Notes: generated from the letters alone by a model not told the origin. A stretch of 64,000 nucleotides of DNA from FEN-1279 sp964400285 (GCA_964400285.1 CAYNTK010000011.1:1-64000); one strand, 5' to 3'; counted from the stretch's first letter, positions 35,595 through 44,448 are shown. Program-made: numbers and translations.

Positions 35595-36788
35595 ATGAAA
35601 ATATTAAACGGAGTAAGAGTATTAGATATGACTAACGTTCTTGCTGGTCCATTTGCAACATTGCATTTGGCATTGCTTGGAGCTGAAGTCATAAAGATAG
35701 AAAATCCCGTAGGGGGAGATTTAGCAAGAAAACTTGGAAACGTTCCCGAACTTAATGATAAAAATATGGGAACGAGTTTCCTTGCACAAAACTCGAATAA
35801 AAAATCCTTTACACTCAATCTTAAAGGAGATGTTGCGAAAGAGATTTTTAAGAAACTTGTGAAAACAGCAGATGTATTGGTAGAAAACTTCAGACCGGGT
35901 GTTATGGAAAGACTTGGATTATCATATAAAGTTTTAAGCGAAATTAACCCTCGACTTGTTTACTGTGCGATTTCGGGATTCGGACAAACAGGTCCTGATG
36001 CATTCAAACCTGCTTATGACCAGATAATTCAGGGATTAAGTGGTGTTATGGCAGTAAATGGAGATGAGAGACTTAATCCACTTCGTTGTGGTTTTCCTGT
36101 TTGTGATACAGTAGGTGGACTTAACGCAGCATTTGCAATTATGTCTGCTTTATATTACAGGGAAAAAACTGGAGAAGGGCAGTTTATAGATATTGCAATG
36201 TTAGATTCAATTATGCCTTTAATGGGATGGGTTGCTGCAAATTTATTAATTGGAGGTAAACAACCTGTGTTAATGGGGAATGATAATTTTACTGCTGCTC
36301 CGTCTGGAACATTTGTTACTAAAGATGGCTATATCAATATTGCAGCAAATAAACAAGAGCAATGGGAAGATTTATGTGATGTGCTTGGAGTTTCAGAGCT
36401 CAAAACCGATGAACGATTTCAGAAAAGAGATATCAGGAAGAAAAACAGAAAAGAGCTTACACCATTACTTGAAGAAAAATTGAAGGAGAAAGATACTTTA
36501 TATTGGTGTGAAGCATTAAATGCAAAAGGAATACCATCAGGAGAAATATTATCGTTAGATGCTGCATTACATCAGCCACAGATTGAACATAGAAAAGCAT
36601 TAGCAGAGATAGATACACCTGAAGTTGGAAAAATTAAAGTATTTAATTTAACAGCAAAGTTCGATAAGACAGAAGGTGATGTGGATATGCCACCACCTTT
36701 GCTTTCTCAGCACACACTTGAAATTCTTGAAGAGTTGGGATACAGTAAAGATGATTATGAAAAATTTAAGAATGGGAAAATAGTATAA
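35595..36788 (+). CDS. Class III (CaiB/BaiF) CoA-transferase
   Basis: The 397-residue product has the family III CoA-transferase hallmarks. These are LDMTNVLAGPFATLHLALLGAEVIKIE, LVENFRPGVMERLGL and ISGFGQTGP. The catalytic Asp lies in PAYDQIIQGLSGVM, and GEGQFIDIAMLDS follows. These enzymes move CoA between dicarboxylic or branched acids. In this cluster it would activate or release the thioester used by the adjacent HMG-CoA-lyase-like enzyme (inference; succinyl-CoA:citramalate transfer is one precedent). It is separated from its neighbours by the two four-helix-bundle insertions. Confidence 0.92.
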   Translation: MKILNGVRVLDMTNVLAGPFATLHLALLGAEVIKIENPVGGDLARKLGNVPELNDKNMGTSFLAQNSNKKSFTLNLKGDVAKEIFKKLVKTADVLVENFRPGVMERLGLSYKVLSEINPRLVYCAISGFGQTGPDAFKPAYDQIIQGLSGVMAVNGDERLNPLRCGFPVCDTVGGLNAAFAIMSALYYREKTGEGQFIDIAMLDSIMPLMGWVAANLLIGGKQPVLMGNDNFTAAPSGTFVTKDGYINIAANKQEQWEDLCDVLGVSELKTDERFQKRDIRKKNRKELTPLLEEKLKEKDTLYWCEALNAKGIPSGEILSLDAALHQPQIEHRKALAEIDTPEVGKIKVFNLTAKFDKTEGDVDMPPPLLSQHTLEILEELGYSKDDYEKFKNGKIV

Positions 36789-36789
36789 T

Positions 36790-36821
36790 AGAAGTTAAGA
36801 AGTTAAGAAGTTAAGAAGTTA
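36790..36821 (+). repeat. Upstream octad array of four-helix-bundle element 2
   Basis: Four perfect tandem copies of the 8-nt unit AGAAGTTA begin 2 bases after the CoA-transferase stop and end 30 bases before the four-helix-bundle gene start. Confidence 0.9.
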
Positions 36822-36851
36822 AAGATATTTTTTAATATTAAATTAATTAAT

Positions 36852-37217
36852 ATGGAAGTAACAAAATCATTTAGAGATTTGGTTGTTTGGCAAAAAGCTC
36901 ATCAGTTTGTTTTAGCTATTTATAAGCAAACAGAATCATTTCCTAAATCTGAAATGTTTGGTCTGACTTCACAACTTAGGAGGGCTTCTGTATCCATAGC
37001 TGCAAATATTGTTGAAGGATATAAGAAAAAAAGCAAATTAGATAAATTAAGATTTCTAAATATATCACAAGGTTCTTTGGAAGAAACTCGATATTACTTA
37101 ATATTAACGAATGATTTGAAATATTTAAATACATCGGATTTAATGAATCAGTTAGAAGAAGTAAGCAAAATGTTAAATTCATATTGTAGTAAAATTATTG
37201 AATCAAAGAATAATTAG
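36852..37217 (+). CDS. S23/Avd-like four-helix-bundle protein, copy 2
   Basis: The 121-residue paralogue of the gene at 35099 shares the full motif set: FRDLVVWQKAHQFV, LTSQLRRASVSIAANIVEGY, RFLNISQGSLEETRYYLIL and NDLKY. By eye about half of all positions match copy 1. It is inserted between the CoA-transferase and hydro-lyase genes and bracketed by its own octad repeats of different sequence. No function is known for stand-alone members. Confidence 0.9.
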   Translation: MEVTKSFRDLVVWQKAHQFVLAIYKQTESFPKSEMFGLTSQLRRASVSIAANIVEGYKKKSKLDKLRFLNISQGSLEETRYYLILTNDLKYLNTSDLMNQLEEVSKMLNSYCSKIIESKNN

Positions 37218-37235
37218 TTCTATTGTTTTTGTTCC

Positions 37236-37259
37236 TAACTTCTAATTTTTTTGACTTCT
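37236..37259 (+). repeat. Downstream inverted octad copies of element 2
   Basis: TAACTTCT (37236-37243) is the exact reverse complement of the upstream unit AGAAGTTA. A one-mismatch copy TGACTTCT follows in 8-nt register at 37252-37259. Confidence 0.7.
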
Positions 37260-37327
37260 GAATTCTTTTAAAATAGATTAATATAAACTAAAATTACAAA
37301 TAAATAAACTAAAGGAGAAAATTGACA

Positions 37328-38617
37328 ATGGGAATGACCGTAGTCGAGAAAATTCTCGCTAAGGCAACGAATCAAAAATCTGTAAAAGCAGGGGATGTGC
37401 TTGAACCTGCAGTAGATGTTGCTATGTCACACGAGAATGCCGCACTCGTTATAAATCAATTTAACGAAGTGTACAATGGAACAGGTCTTGAACCAAAAGT
37501 ATGGGACTCGGATAAAATTGCAATAATATTTGACCATAGAGTTCCCGCTGAAAGTTCGAAGACCGCTACGAATCAAAATAAGATTCGTGATTTTGTAAGA
37601 AAAAATAAAATCCGTAAATTTCACGATATCCGTTCAGATGAAGGTGGGATATGCCACCAGATATTAGCAGAATATGGATATATTAGACCAGGATATGTTG
37701 TAGTTGGGACAGATAGTCATACAACAACACACGGTGCTTTTGGAGCATTTGCATTTGGAATAGGTGCAACAGAAATGGCAAGTGTTTGGACTCTCGGAAA
37801 TGTGTTGAATGTAGAAGTTCCCGAAACGATTAAAGTTGTAGTAAATGGAAAACTTCCTGCGAATGTTTTTCCAAAAGATTTAATTCTTTATTTAATTGGA
37901 AAAATATCAGCACAGGGTGCGAATTTCAAAGTACTCGAATTTCATGGTGAAGTAATAACTAATATGTCGATGTCTGGAAGATTAGTATTAAGTAATATGT
38001 CTGTCGAAGCGGGTGCTACAGCAGGTATAGTTCCGGCTGATGGTGAAACAGAAAAATATTTAAGAAATGCCGGAGTAACTGAAAAACTTAATTTTGTGCT
38101 TCCCGATGCGGATGCAAAATATTCACAGATTGTAGAAATAAATGCAAGCGAATTAAAACCGCAGATAGCCTGTCCGCACACTGTAGATAACGTAAAACCG
38201 ATTAATGAAATCGAAAAGAAGCATATAGACCAGATTGTGATTGGTTCTTGCACAAATGGAAGAATAGATGATTTGGAAATTGCTGCAAAGATTATGAAAG
38301 GTAAAAAAGTAGCAGAAGGGACTCGTATGCTGATTTTCCCGGCATCGTGGAAAATTTACAAAGACGCAATGAAGAAAGGATATCTTGAAATATTTGCAGA
38401 TTCAGGTGCAATCATTATGAATCCAGGTTGCGGATGTTGTCTTGGTGTTCACCAGGGAGCACTCGGTGATGGGGAAGTAGCACTTTCAACAACTAACAGA
38501 AATTTTAAAGGCAGAATGGGTAATCCAAAAGGTGAAGTTTATCTTTGCTCTCCTGCAGTTGCCGCGGCAAGCGCAATTACGGGTGAAATTACCGAACCTG
38601 CGATAGGAGGATTTTAA
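37328..38617 (+). CDS. LeuC/homoaconitase-type hydro-lyase, large subunit
   Basis: The product is about 429 residues from ATG 37328, placed after AAAGGAG at 10-base spacing; TTG 37322 is possible. Aconitase-superfamily features are GTDSHTTTHGAFGAFAFGIG, the cluster cysteines in IGSCTNGRIDDLEIAA and NPGCGCCLGVHQG, and a final AAASAITGEI. Together with the small subunit it would carry out a stereospecific dehydration/rehydration. Members act on isopropylmalate, homocitrate, citramalate or dimethylmalate; no leuA or homocitrate synthase is adjacent, so the substrate is undecided. Confidence 0.92.
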   Translation: MGMTVVEKILAKATNQKSVKAGDVLEPAVDVAMSHENAALVINQFNEVYNGTGLEPKVWDSDKIAIIFDHRVPAESSKTATNQNKIRDFVRKNKIRKFHDIRSDEGGICHQILAEYGYIRPGYVVVGTDSHTTTHGAFGAFAFGIGATEMASVWTLGNVLNVEVPETIKVVVNGKLPANVFPKDLILYLIGKISAQGANFKVLEFHGEVITNMSMSGRLVLSNMSVEAGATAGIVPADGETEKYLRNAGVTEKLNFVLPDADAKYSQIVEINASELKPQIACPHTVDNVKPINEIEKKHIDQIVIGSCTNGRIDDLEIAAKIMKGKKVAEGTRMLIFPASWKIYKDAMKKGYLEIFADSGAIIMNPGCGCCLGVHQGALGDGEVALSTTNRNFKGRMGNPKGEVYLCSPAVAAASAITGEITEPAIGGF

Positions 38618-38619
38618 TT

Positions 38620-39114
38620 ATGGCAAAAGTAGTATATAAATTCGGTGACGATATTTCCACCGATGCAATCTATCCCGGAAGATATATGGCGACCGTATTG
38701 CCGACGGAAACCCCGCAATTTTGCTTTGCGGATTATGCAGAGTTGAATAAAAATCTCAACAGTGGTGAATGGAAAAATTGTGTAATTATTGCGGATAATA
38801 ATTTCGGATGCGGTTCTTCACGTGAACAGGCGGCATCTACAATCCTCGGACACGGATTAATTGTTATTGCAAAAAACTTCGCAAGAATATTTCTGCAAAA
38901 TGCGATTAATCTCGGATTAAATTTAATAACCTGCCCTGATTTAGATGCGAAAGTTGGAGATGATATAGTAATAGAAAACAATAAGGTATTAAATAAAACG
39001 AGTGGAAAATCGTTTGATATCGTACCACTTCCCGAAGCAAGAAGGGCAATAGTGGAAGCGGGAGGATTAATTCCTTATACGCGAAAGAAACTACTCGAAA
39101 AAAATAAAAAGTAA
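38620..39114 (+). CDS. LeuD/homoaconitase-type hydro-lyase, small subunit
   Basis: The 164-residue swivel domain partners the preceding gene, 2 bases apart. It has FGDDISTDAIYPGRYM, where the loop after PGRY influences substrate choice, FGCGSSREQAASTILGHG, and FARIFLQNAINLGL. Length and motifs fit the archaeal-type (LeuD2/HacB-like) class rather than the longer bacterial LeuD. A strong terminator follows. Confidence 0.92.
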   Translation: MAKVVYKFGDDISTDAIYPGRYMATVLPTETPQFCFADYAELNKNLNSGEWKNCVIIADNNFGCGSSREQAASTILGHGLIVIAKNFARIFLQNAINLGLNLITCPDLDAKVGDDIVIENNKVLNKTSGKSFDIVPLPEARRAIVEAGGLIPYTRKKLLEKNKK

Positions 39115-39165
39115 ATGAGCGCTACGATGCTGGAGCTTCTTAACAAGGATTAAGCAAATAAATAA

Positions 39166-39199
39166 AAACGGAGTATAAAAGACTCCGTTTTTTTTTTAT
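39166..39199 (+). terminator. Rho-independent terminator after the hydro-lyase genes
   Basis: AAACGGAGT (39166-39174) pairs perfectly with ACTCCGTTT (39182-39190) around a 7-nt loop and runs into a long T tract. It ends the plus-strand metabolic cluster. Confidence 0.92.
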
Positions 39200-39289
39200 T
39201 TCTATAATTTTATTCAAATTAAAATGTGTATTTTTTAAAGACATTTTGATATATATTTAAAATAATATATAATATTAAATCTCTCGGAT

Positions 39290-39715
39290 ATGAAAAAGTT
39301 AAATTACTTAAATGCCCTAAATATTTTTACAATATTTTTCATTTGCACAATAATTTTTTCATGTTCTGAAAATAAAAATATTCAACCAACTAAGAAAGAA
39401 CCAGAAAAATTAAACGATATGCTGGTTGTCAAAGGTCAATTTGTATTCACAAAAAAATGCATGTCGTGTCACGAAATGGAAGTTAAATTAAAAGGTCCTG
39501 CCCTAAGAAATGTAACAAAAAGACGAAAAGCTGATTGGATTAAAAATATGATTTTGAACCCCGACAAAATGATTGTTGAAGATTCGATAGCGAAAAGATT
39601 ATATTACGAGCACGGCGTTAAAATGGTTGTAGAAGATGTGAAAGACGAAGATGCAAATGCAGTAATGGAATTTTTGAAAAGTGTGGATGCTAAAGCTGAA
39701 CAGAAAATTGAATAA
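39290..39715 (+). CDS. Cytochrome c lipoprotein
   Basis: The 141-residue product has a lipoprotein signal ending in FSC (Cys about 25). A single heme-binding CMSCH site follows in a class I cytochrome c domain (VKGQFVFTKKCMSCHEMEVKLKGPALRNV). A Met in YEHGVKMVVEDV is the probable sixth heme ligand. It would sit on the outer or inner membrane facing the periplasm and carry electrons; its redox partner is not evident. It converges with lepB. Confidence 0.87.
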   Translation: MKKLNYLNALNIFTIFFICTIIFSCSENKNIQPTKKEPEKLNDMLVVKGQFVFTKKCMSCHEMEVKLKGPALRNVTKRRKADWIKNMILNPDKMIVEDSIAKRLYYEHGVKMVVEDVKDEDANAVMEFLKSVDAKAEQKIE

Positions 39716-39749
39716 AAAAAATAAATTTTTTTATTACGAAAAAAAATCT

Positions 39750-40685
39750 CTATTTTATTAACCGTCCGATTCTATCCCATCTAATTGAGCCGAGCAGTTT
39801 AAAGAATTCATTAAATCCGATATTAGCATCCCATGACCAGTAAATTAAAAATGCTTCGCCGACAATATTTTCAGTTGGCATAAATCCCCAGAAGCGACTA
39901 TCAAGAGAATTATTACGATTATCTCCCATCATAAAGAGGTAATCTCTTTTTACAGTATAGTATCCATCGGGTAGAGGTTGATCGTCAACATATACTTTTT
40001 TATCAGATTTCATTTCAATTTTCCCACCCTCTTTAATTACAAACATTTTCCAACCTTCGAAATTTGTCGAATCAATTTTAATTTTATCACCTTTTTTAGG
40101 AACACGTATTGGTCCGAAATTATCTTCGTTCCATCCCGAACCTTTCGGAAAGATTCTTGGATTTGTCATATTTGCCGTTTGTAGCGGTGAAATGAACTTA
40201 GAGTTAGGTGGATTAGGGAATGGAGAACCATTATTATATAAAGTTTTGTTGACAATTTTAATAGTATCTCCAGGAAGCCCAACGCAACGCTTAATATAAT
40301 TCAATACTTCTTTTGATTCTTTTTCATCTCTATCACCAGGGAAATCAAAAACTATGATATCTCCTAATTTGGGGCTTTTAAAACCTGGTAATTTGAAATA
40401 GGGAATTCGGATATCTGTAAATGGTATATTTCTTGGAGTTGTTGCACCGTAAATGAATTTAGTTACAAGTAGAAAGTCACCCACAAGCAAAGTATTTTCC
40501 ATCGAACCAGTAGGAATTCTATATGCTTCAAAAAGGAAAACTTTTATGAAAAAAGCTACAACAGCGGCAAATACTAACGCATCAAAATATTCTCTTGGTT
40601 TAGATTTCTTTTTCTTAACTTCTTCTTTTGGTTTATTATCTACTTTCGGTTTATTTTCTATATTTTGGTTTTTTACTTCAGCCAT
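39750..40685 (-). CDS. lepB: Signal peptidase I
   Basis: The 311-residue product has a Lys-rich, disordered N-terminus and one membrane helix (FDALVFAAVVAFFIKVFLFEAY). The catalytic Ser lies in RIPTGSMENTLLVGD, and the Lys general base is in NYIKRCVGLPGD. Box E is MMGDNRNNSLDSRFWG. It cleaves signal peptides of exported proteins. An enlarged loop after box D (about 140-230) is typical of this phylum. Downstream of lepA on the same strand. Confidence 0.95.
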   Translation of the reverse strand: MAEVKNQNIENKPKVDNKPKEEVKKKKSKPREYFDALVFAAVVAFFIKVFLFEAYRIPTGSMENTLLVGDFLLVTKFIYGATTPRNIPFTDIRIPYFKLPGFKSPKLGDIIVFDFPGDRDEKESKEVLNYIKRCVGLPGDTIKIVNKTLYNNGSPFPNPPNSKFISPLQTANMTNPRIFPKGSGWNEDNFGPIRVPKKGDKIKIDSTNFEGWKMFVIKEGGKIEMKSDKKVYVDDQPLPDGYYTVKRDYLFMMGDNRNNSLDSRFWGFMPTENIVGEAFLIYWSWDANIGFNEFFKLLGSIRWDRIGRLIK

Positions 40686-40778
40686 TATGAAATTTTAAAA
40701 TTTTTATACAAATATCTAATCTTAATTAATATAATTTTATTGCTTTTATGTTATTAGTAAAATAATAAAAACTAAATA

Positions 40779-42590
40779 TTATTTCTCTATCGAAAGAACA
40801 GCAAGAAACGCTTCTTGCGGTATTTCTACAGAACCTACTTGTTTCATACGTTTTTTCCCTTCTTTTTGTTTCTCGAGTAATTTTCTTTTTCTTGTAATAT
40901 CACCGCCGTAACATTTTGCTGTTACATTTTTTCTCATAGCACTAATGGTTTCTCGAGCAATGACTTTAGAACCAATAGCAGCTTGAATTGCAACTTCAAA
41001 CATTTGTCGAGGTATAAGTTTTCTCAACTTTTCACATAATTTTCTTCCCCAAAAATATGCATTATCTTTGTGAATTATAGTTGATAAAGCGTCTACAGGG
41101 TCTCCATTAAGCATTATGTCGAGTTTTACAAGCTCAGATTTTCGGTAATCTATAATTTCATAATCAAATGACGCATAACCCTTAGTAAGAGACTTTAACT
41201 TATCGTAAAAATCAAAAATAATTTCAGCGAGTGGAAATTCAAAATGCAAATCTACTCTTTTTGTATCAATGTAATTCGTAGTTTTATAAATTCCACGTCT
41301 ATCTTGCGAAAGTTTCATAATATTTCCAATAAATTCGGTTGGAGTTATTATTTGAGCAGATATATATGGTTCTTCAATAAAATCAATTTTTACTGCATCT
41401 GGCATCATTGCTGGGTTATCAACAAGAATAACTTCTCCGTTAGTTTGAAATACTTTATATTCAACATTTGGAACAGTTGTTATTATTGATAAATCATATT
41501 CTCTTTCAAGTCTTTCTTGGACAATTTCGAGATGAAGCAAGCCCAAAAATCCACATCTAAAGCCAAAACCGAGTGCGACCGAAGTTTCAGGTTCGAAAGA
41601 TAAAGCGGCATCGTTTAATTTTAATTTTGCAAGTGAATCTCTTAAATTTTCGAATTCATTTGCTTGAGTTGGATATATACCACTAAAAACCATTGGTTTG
41701 ACTTCTTTATATCCTGGAAGCGGTTCTGATGCAGGATTATCTGCACTTGTAATAGTATCTCCAACTTTGGAATCATTAACATCTTTAACGTTAGCTATTA
41801 AATAACCAACATCACCTGATTTAAGAATTCCAGTTCTTTGTCTTGACATTTTCAAATGACCGAGTTCTTCAGCTTCGAAAATTTTTCCGTTTGCGAAAAA
41901 TTGTATTTTATCTTTTTCCTTTAAAATTCCTTCAAAAATCCTTAAATAAACCACAACACCTCTATAAATATCGAATATGGAATCGAATATTAATGCTCTT
42001 AAAGGTTTTTCTTCTTCGATTTTTGGAGGTGGAATTTTTTTTACGATTGCTTCTAAAACTTCATCTATTCCAATGCCAGCTTTTGCACTTACTGCAAGAA
42101 TATCTTCTTTTTTACCGCCAATAAGTTCTAAAATTTGGTCTTTAACTTCATCAACCATTGCACTTTGTAGGTCGATTTTGTTAATTACAGGAATAATCTC
42201 AAGTCCTTGGTCTATTGCAAGATAAAGATTACTAATTGTTTGTGCCTCGATGCCCTGAGTTGCATCTACCACAAGTAAAGCACCTTCACAAGCGGCAAGA
42301 GAACGAGAAACTTCATAAGTAAAATCTACATGACCTGGAGTATCTATAAGGTTTAAAATATATTCTTCGCCTAATTGCGATTTATAAATCATTTGTATAG
42401 CGTGAAGTTTGATGGTAATTCCACGTTCCTGCTCGAGTTCCATATCATCGAGAACTTGCTTTATCATATTGCGTTTTTCAATAGTTCCGGTTTTTTCCAA
42501 TAATCTATCGGCAAGAGTGGATTTCCCGTGGTCTATGTGTGCAATTATGCAAAAATTTCTTATGTTATTATCTTGCAAGTATTTCCTCAA
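40779..42590 (-). CDS. lepA: Elongation factor 4 (LepA)
   Basis: The 603-residue translational GTPase has G1 AHIDHGKSTLADRLL, G2 ERGITIKLH, G3 DTPGHVDF and G4 NKIDL. The LepA-specific C-terminal domain ends RKLLEKQKEGKKRMKQVGSVEIPQEAF. It acts on stalled or maturing ribosomes. The start is TTG at 42590. lepA next to lepB is a common pairing. Confidence 0.97.
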   Translation of the reverse strand: MRKYLQDNNIRNFCIIAHIDHGKSTLADRLLEKTGTIEKRNMIKQVLDDMELEQERGITIKLHAIQMIYKSQLGEEYILNLIDTPGHVDFTYEVSRSLAACEGALLVVDATQGIEAQTISNLYLAIDQGLEIIPVINKIDLQSAMVDEVKDQILELIGGKKEDILAVSAKAGIGIDEVLEAIVKKIPPPKIEEEKPLRALIFDSIFDIYRGVVVYLRIFEGILKEKDKIQFFANGKIFEAEELGHLKMSRQRTGILKSGDVGYLIANVKDVNDSKVGDTITSADNPASEPLPGYKEVKPMVFSGIYPTQANEFENLRDSLAKLKLNDAALSFEPETSVALGFGFRCGFLGLLHLEIVQERLEREYDLSIITTVPNVEYKVFQTNGEVILVDNPAMMPDAVKIDFIEEPYISAQIITPTEFIGNIMKLSQDRRGIYKTTNYIDTKRVDLHFEFPLAEIIFDFYDKLKSLTKGYASFDYEIIDYRKSELVKLDIMLNGDPVDALSTIIHKDNAYFWGRKLCEKLRKLIPRQMFEVAIQAAIGSKVIARETISAMRKNVTAKCYGGDITRKRKLLEKQKEGKKRMKQVGSVEIPQEAFLAVLSIEK

Positions 42591-42603
42591 TTAATTATAT
42601 AAA

Positions 42604-42633
42604 GAGGCTGTCATAAATGAATAAGACAGCCTC
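42604..42633 (-). terminator. Stem-loop between the Hc1-like gene and lepA
   Basis: GAGGCTGTC (42604-42612) and GACAGCCTC (42625-42633) form a perfect 9-bp G+C-rich stem with a 12-nt loop. On the minus strand it lies just after the small histone-like gene and is followed by a T-rich stretch. It probably separates that gene's transcript from lepA. Confidence 0.75.
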
Positions 42634-42660
42634 CTTAAATTTTAAAATTCTCCTAAAATT

Positions 42661-42849
42661 TTATGCACCGGATTTTCTCTGGATTCTTAATTCCTGAATG
42701 TCTTTCCTAACTTCGGCAGCTAATTTTCTCAAGTTATTGAGTTCTTTTCTTAATCTTGTTCCTGCTGCATTTTGTCCTTTGTTATAAAACTTTTCTAAAT
42801 CAACTTTCATACCATCTAAAATTGACTGTAACTGTGCAAATTTTTCCAT
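42661..42849 (-). CDS. Histone H1 / Hc1-like nucleoid protein
   Basis: The 62-residue, helical, positively charged protein carries KFYNKGQNAAGTRLRKELNN and LRKLAAEVRKDIQELR. This matches the small histone H1-like (Hc1) proteins widespread in Bacteroidota. They are thought to bind DNA and help organise the nucleoid. A strong AAGGAG site precedes the ATG and a stem-loop follows, which fits an abundantly made, independently transcribed protein. Confidence 0.88.
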   Translation of the reverse strand: MEKFAQLQSILDGMKVDLEKFYNKGQNAAGTRLRKELNNLRKLAAEVRKDIQELRIQRKSGA

Positions 42850-43135
42850 TTTTTTCTCCTTGTTGATTTTTTTATTTTAACGTTATTTTAATATAGCTAT
42901 AATTTTTGATTTTTATAATGAAAAACGATAAATTTTCAGATTTTTGTATATTTTTAAATTTTTATAATTTAGATACTTACTATTGAATTAGAAATTATTA
43001 AAAATTATTAATATTTTCAATTTATTTAAATGCTCCATTAATTTTGTTTTTTTATTTTTTTTACAATTAAGTCATTTTTATTTAACTTTTTTACTCAGTC
43101 CAAATAAGTTAAATTTGTAAAAAAGCAAAAAAGTT

Positions 43136-44236
43136 ATGAAAATTCCTGATTATATAAAAAACCTTAAACCTTACGTACCTGGAAGACCTATTGAAGAAAT
43201 ACAAAAAGAATATTGTTTGAGAAAAATCCATAAAATTGCATCTAACGAGAATCCACTTGGACCTTCTCCTAAAGCTATTGAATCAATGCTAAAAGTAACC
43301 GATGGATTAAACAGGTATCCAGATATCGGAGCGATGGAACTAAGAGGAAAAATTGCTGAAAAATTTAATGTTGACATAGAAAATATAGCAGTTGGGAATG
43401 GGAGTGAAGGAATAATGGCGAATATATTAAGAAGTTTTCTCGATACAGGCGATGAAATGATATCTTCGAAAGCTACTTTTATAGGGTTTCAAGTATTAGC
43501 AAAAGGAAGAGCAAATAAATATATCGAAGTTTCTATGATAGAAAATGAATACAGATTTGATTTAAATGAAATACTAAAAAATATAAATAACAGAACAAAA
43601 ATTATATATCTTTGCAATCCAAATAATCCCACAGGAACTATTTTTACCAAAGATGAATTCGAAGATTTTATCAAAAAGGTTCCAGAACGTATTTTAATAA
43701 TATTAGATGAGGCTTATTTTGAATATGCAGAAAACCATTCTGAATATCCAGATTCGATGAAATATCGGTTGGACAATGTTATTACATTAAGGACGTTTTC
43801 AAAAATTTATGGAATAGCGGGTGCAAGGATTGGCTATGGATTTGGGGAAAAAGCATTAATAGAGACGATAATGAAAGTAAAACTTCCTTTCGAGCCTGGA
43901 AACCTTGCACAGGCAGGTGCTATTGGAGCATTAGACGATGTTGATTTTATTGAAAAATCTAAAAGATTAAATAGAGAAGGATATAACTACTTTATTAAAG
44001 AACTCGAAAATATATCTAAAGAAAAAAAATTCAAAATAATTCCTTCCTATGCAAATTTTATAATGTTAGATTTAGGAACGCACGAAAGAGTAAATCAAAT
44101 AAATGAATTATTATTGAAGGAAGGAGTAATTATTCGTCCTCTAATCGCATTTGGATTACCACATTGTATAAGGGTTACTATGGGTTTGGAAGAAGAAAAC
44201 CAAGCATTTATTAAATCATTTAAGAAGTATATTTGA
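43136..44236 (+). CDS. hisC: Histidinol-phosphate-type aminotransferase
   Basis: The 366-residue PLP enzyme of the HisC family has ASNENPLGPSPKAIESM, VGNGSEGIMANILRSF, LCNPNNPTGTIF and LDEAYFEY. The PLP lysine is in TFSKIYGIAGARIGYG. It converts imidazole-acetol phosphate in histidine synthesis, though many HisC paralogues act on aromatic amino acids. No other his genes lie nearby, so the substrate is uncertain. It overlaps or abuts the DUF1858 gene. Confidence 0.88.
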   Translation: MKIPDYIKNLKPYVPGRPIEEIQKEYCLRKIHKIASNENPLGPSPKAIESMLKVTDGLNRYPDIGAMELRGKIAEKFNVDIENIAVGNGSEGIMANILRSFLDTGDEMISSKATFIGFQVLAKGRANKYIEVSMIENEYRFDLNEILKNINNRTKIIYLCNPNNPTGTIFTKDEFEDFIKKVPERILIILDEAYFEYAENHSEYPDSMKYRLDNVITLRTFSKIYGIAGARIGYGFGEKALIETIMKVKLPFEPGNLAQAGAIGALDDVDFIEKSKRLNREGYNYFIKELENISKEKKFKIIPSYANFIMLDLGTHERVNQINELLLKEGVIIRPLIAFGLPHCIRVTMGLEEENQAFIKSFKKYI

Positions 44237-44238
44237 AA

Positions 44239-44448
44239 ATGGAAAAAATAAAAATCACAAAAGATATAACAATAGAAGATTTAGTTACTTTAAAGCCAAA
44301 TGCAGTAACTTATTTAATGAAAGAAGGAATAAAATGTCTTGCCTGTGGAGAGTCGATTTGGGGAACACTTGAAGAAGCAGCTAAACAAAAAGGTTTTACG
44401 GATAAAGATGTAGAAAAATTTGTTAATGATTTGAGAAATCTCGAATAA
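44239..44448 (+). CDS. DUF1858 redox-disulfide domain protein
   Basis: The small protein (69 residues from ATG 44239; TTG 44233 is possible) has the DUF1858 pattern: ITKDITIEDLVTLKPNAVTYLMKEGIKCLACGE. It includes the CLAC pair that may form a redox disulfide, then a helical GTLEEAAKQKGF tail. These domains often accompany hybrid-cluster or other redox proteins, but the role is undefined. It follows hisC almost without a gap. Confidence 0.9.
   Translation: MEKIKITKDITIEDLVTLKPNAVTYLMKEGIKCLACGESIWGTLEEAAKQKGFTDKDVEKFVNDLRNLE

Noticed and set aside
39115..39153. 12-codon ORF directly after the hydro-lyase small subunit
   Set aside because: It is too short and without any supporting motif; more likely leader of the terminator region.
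43110..43117. TAAATTTG resembling the Bacteroidota -7 promoter element upstream of hisC
   Set aside because: No matching -33 TTTG at the expected spacing, and such octamers are frequent in this A+T-rich DNA.
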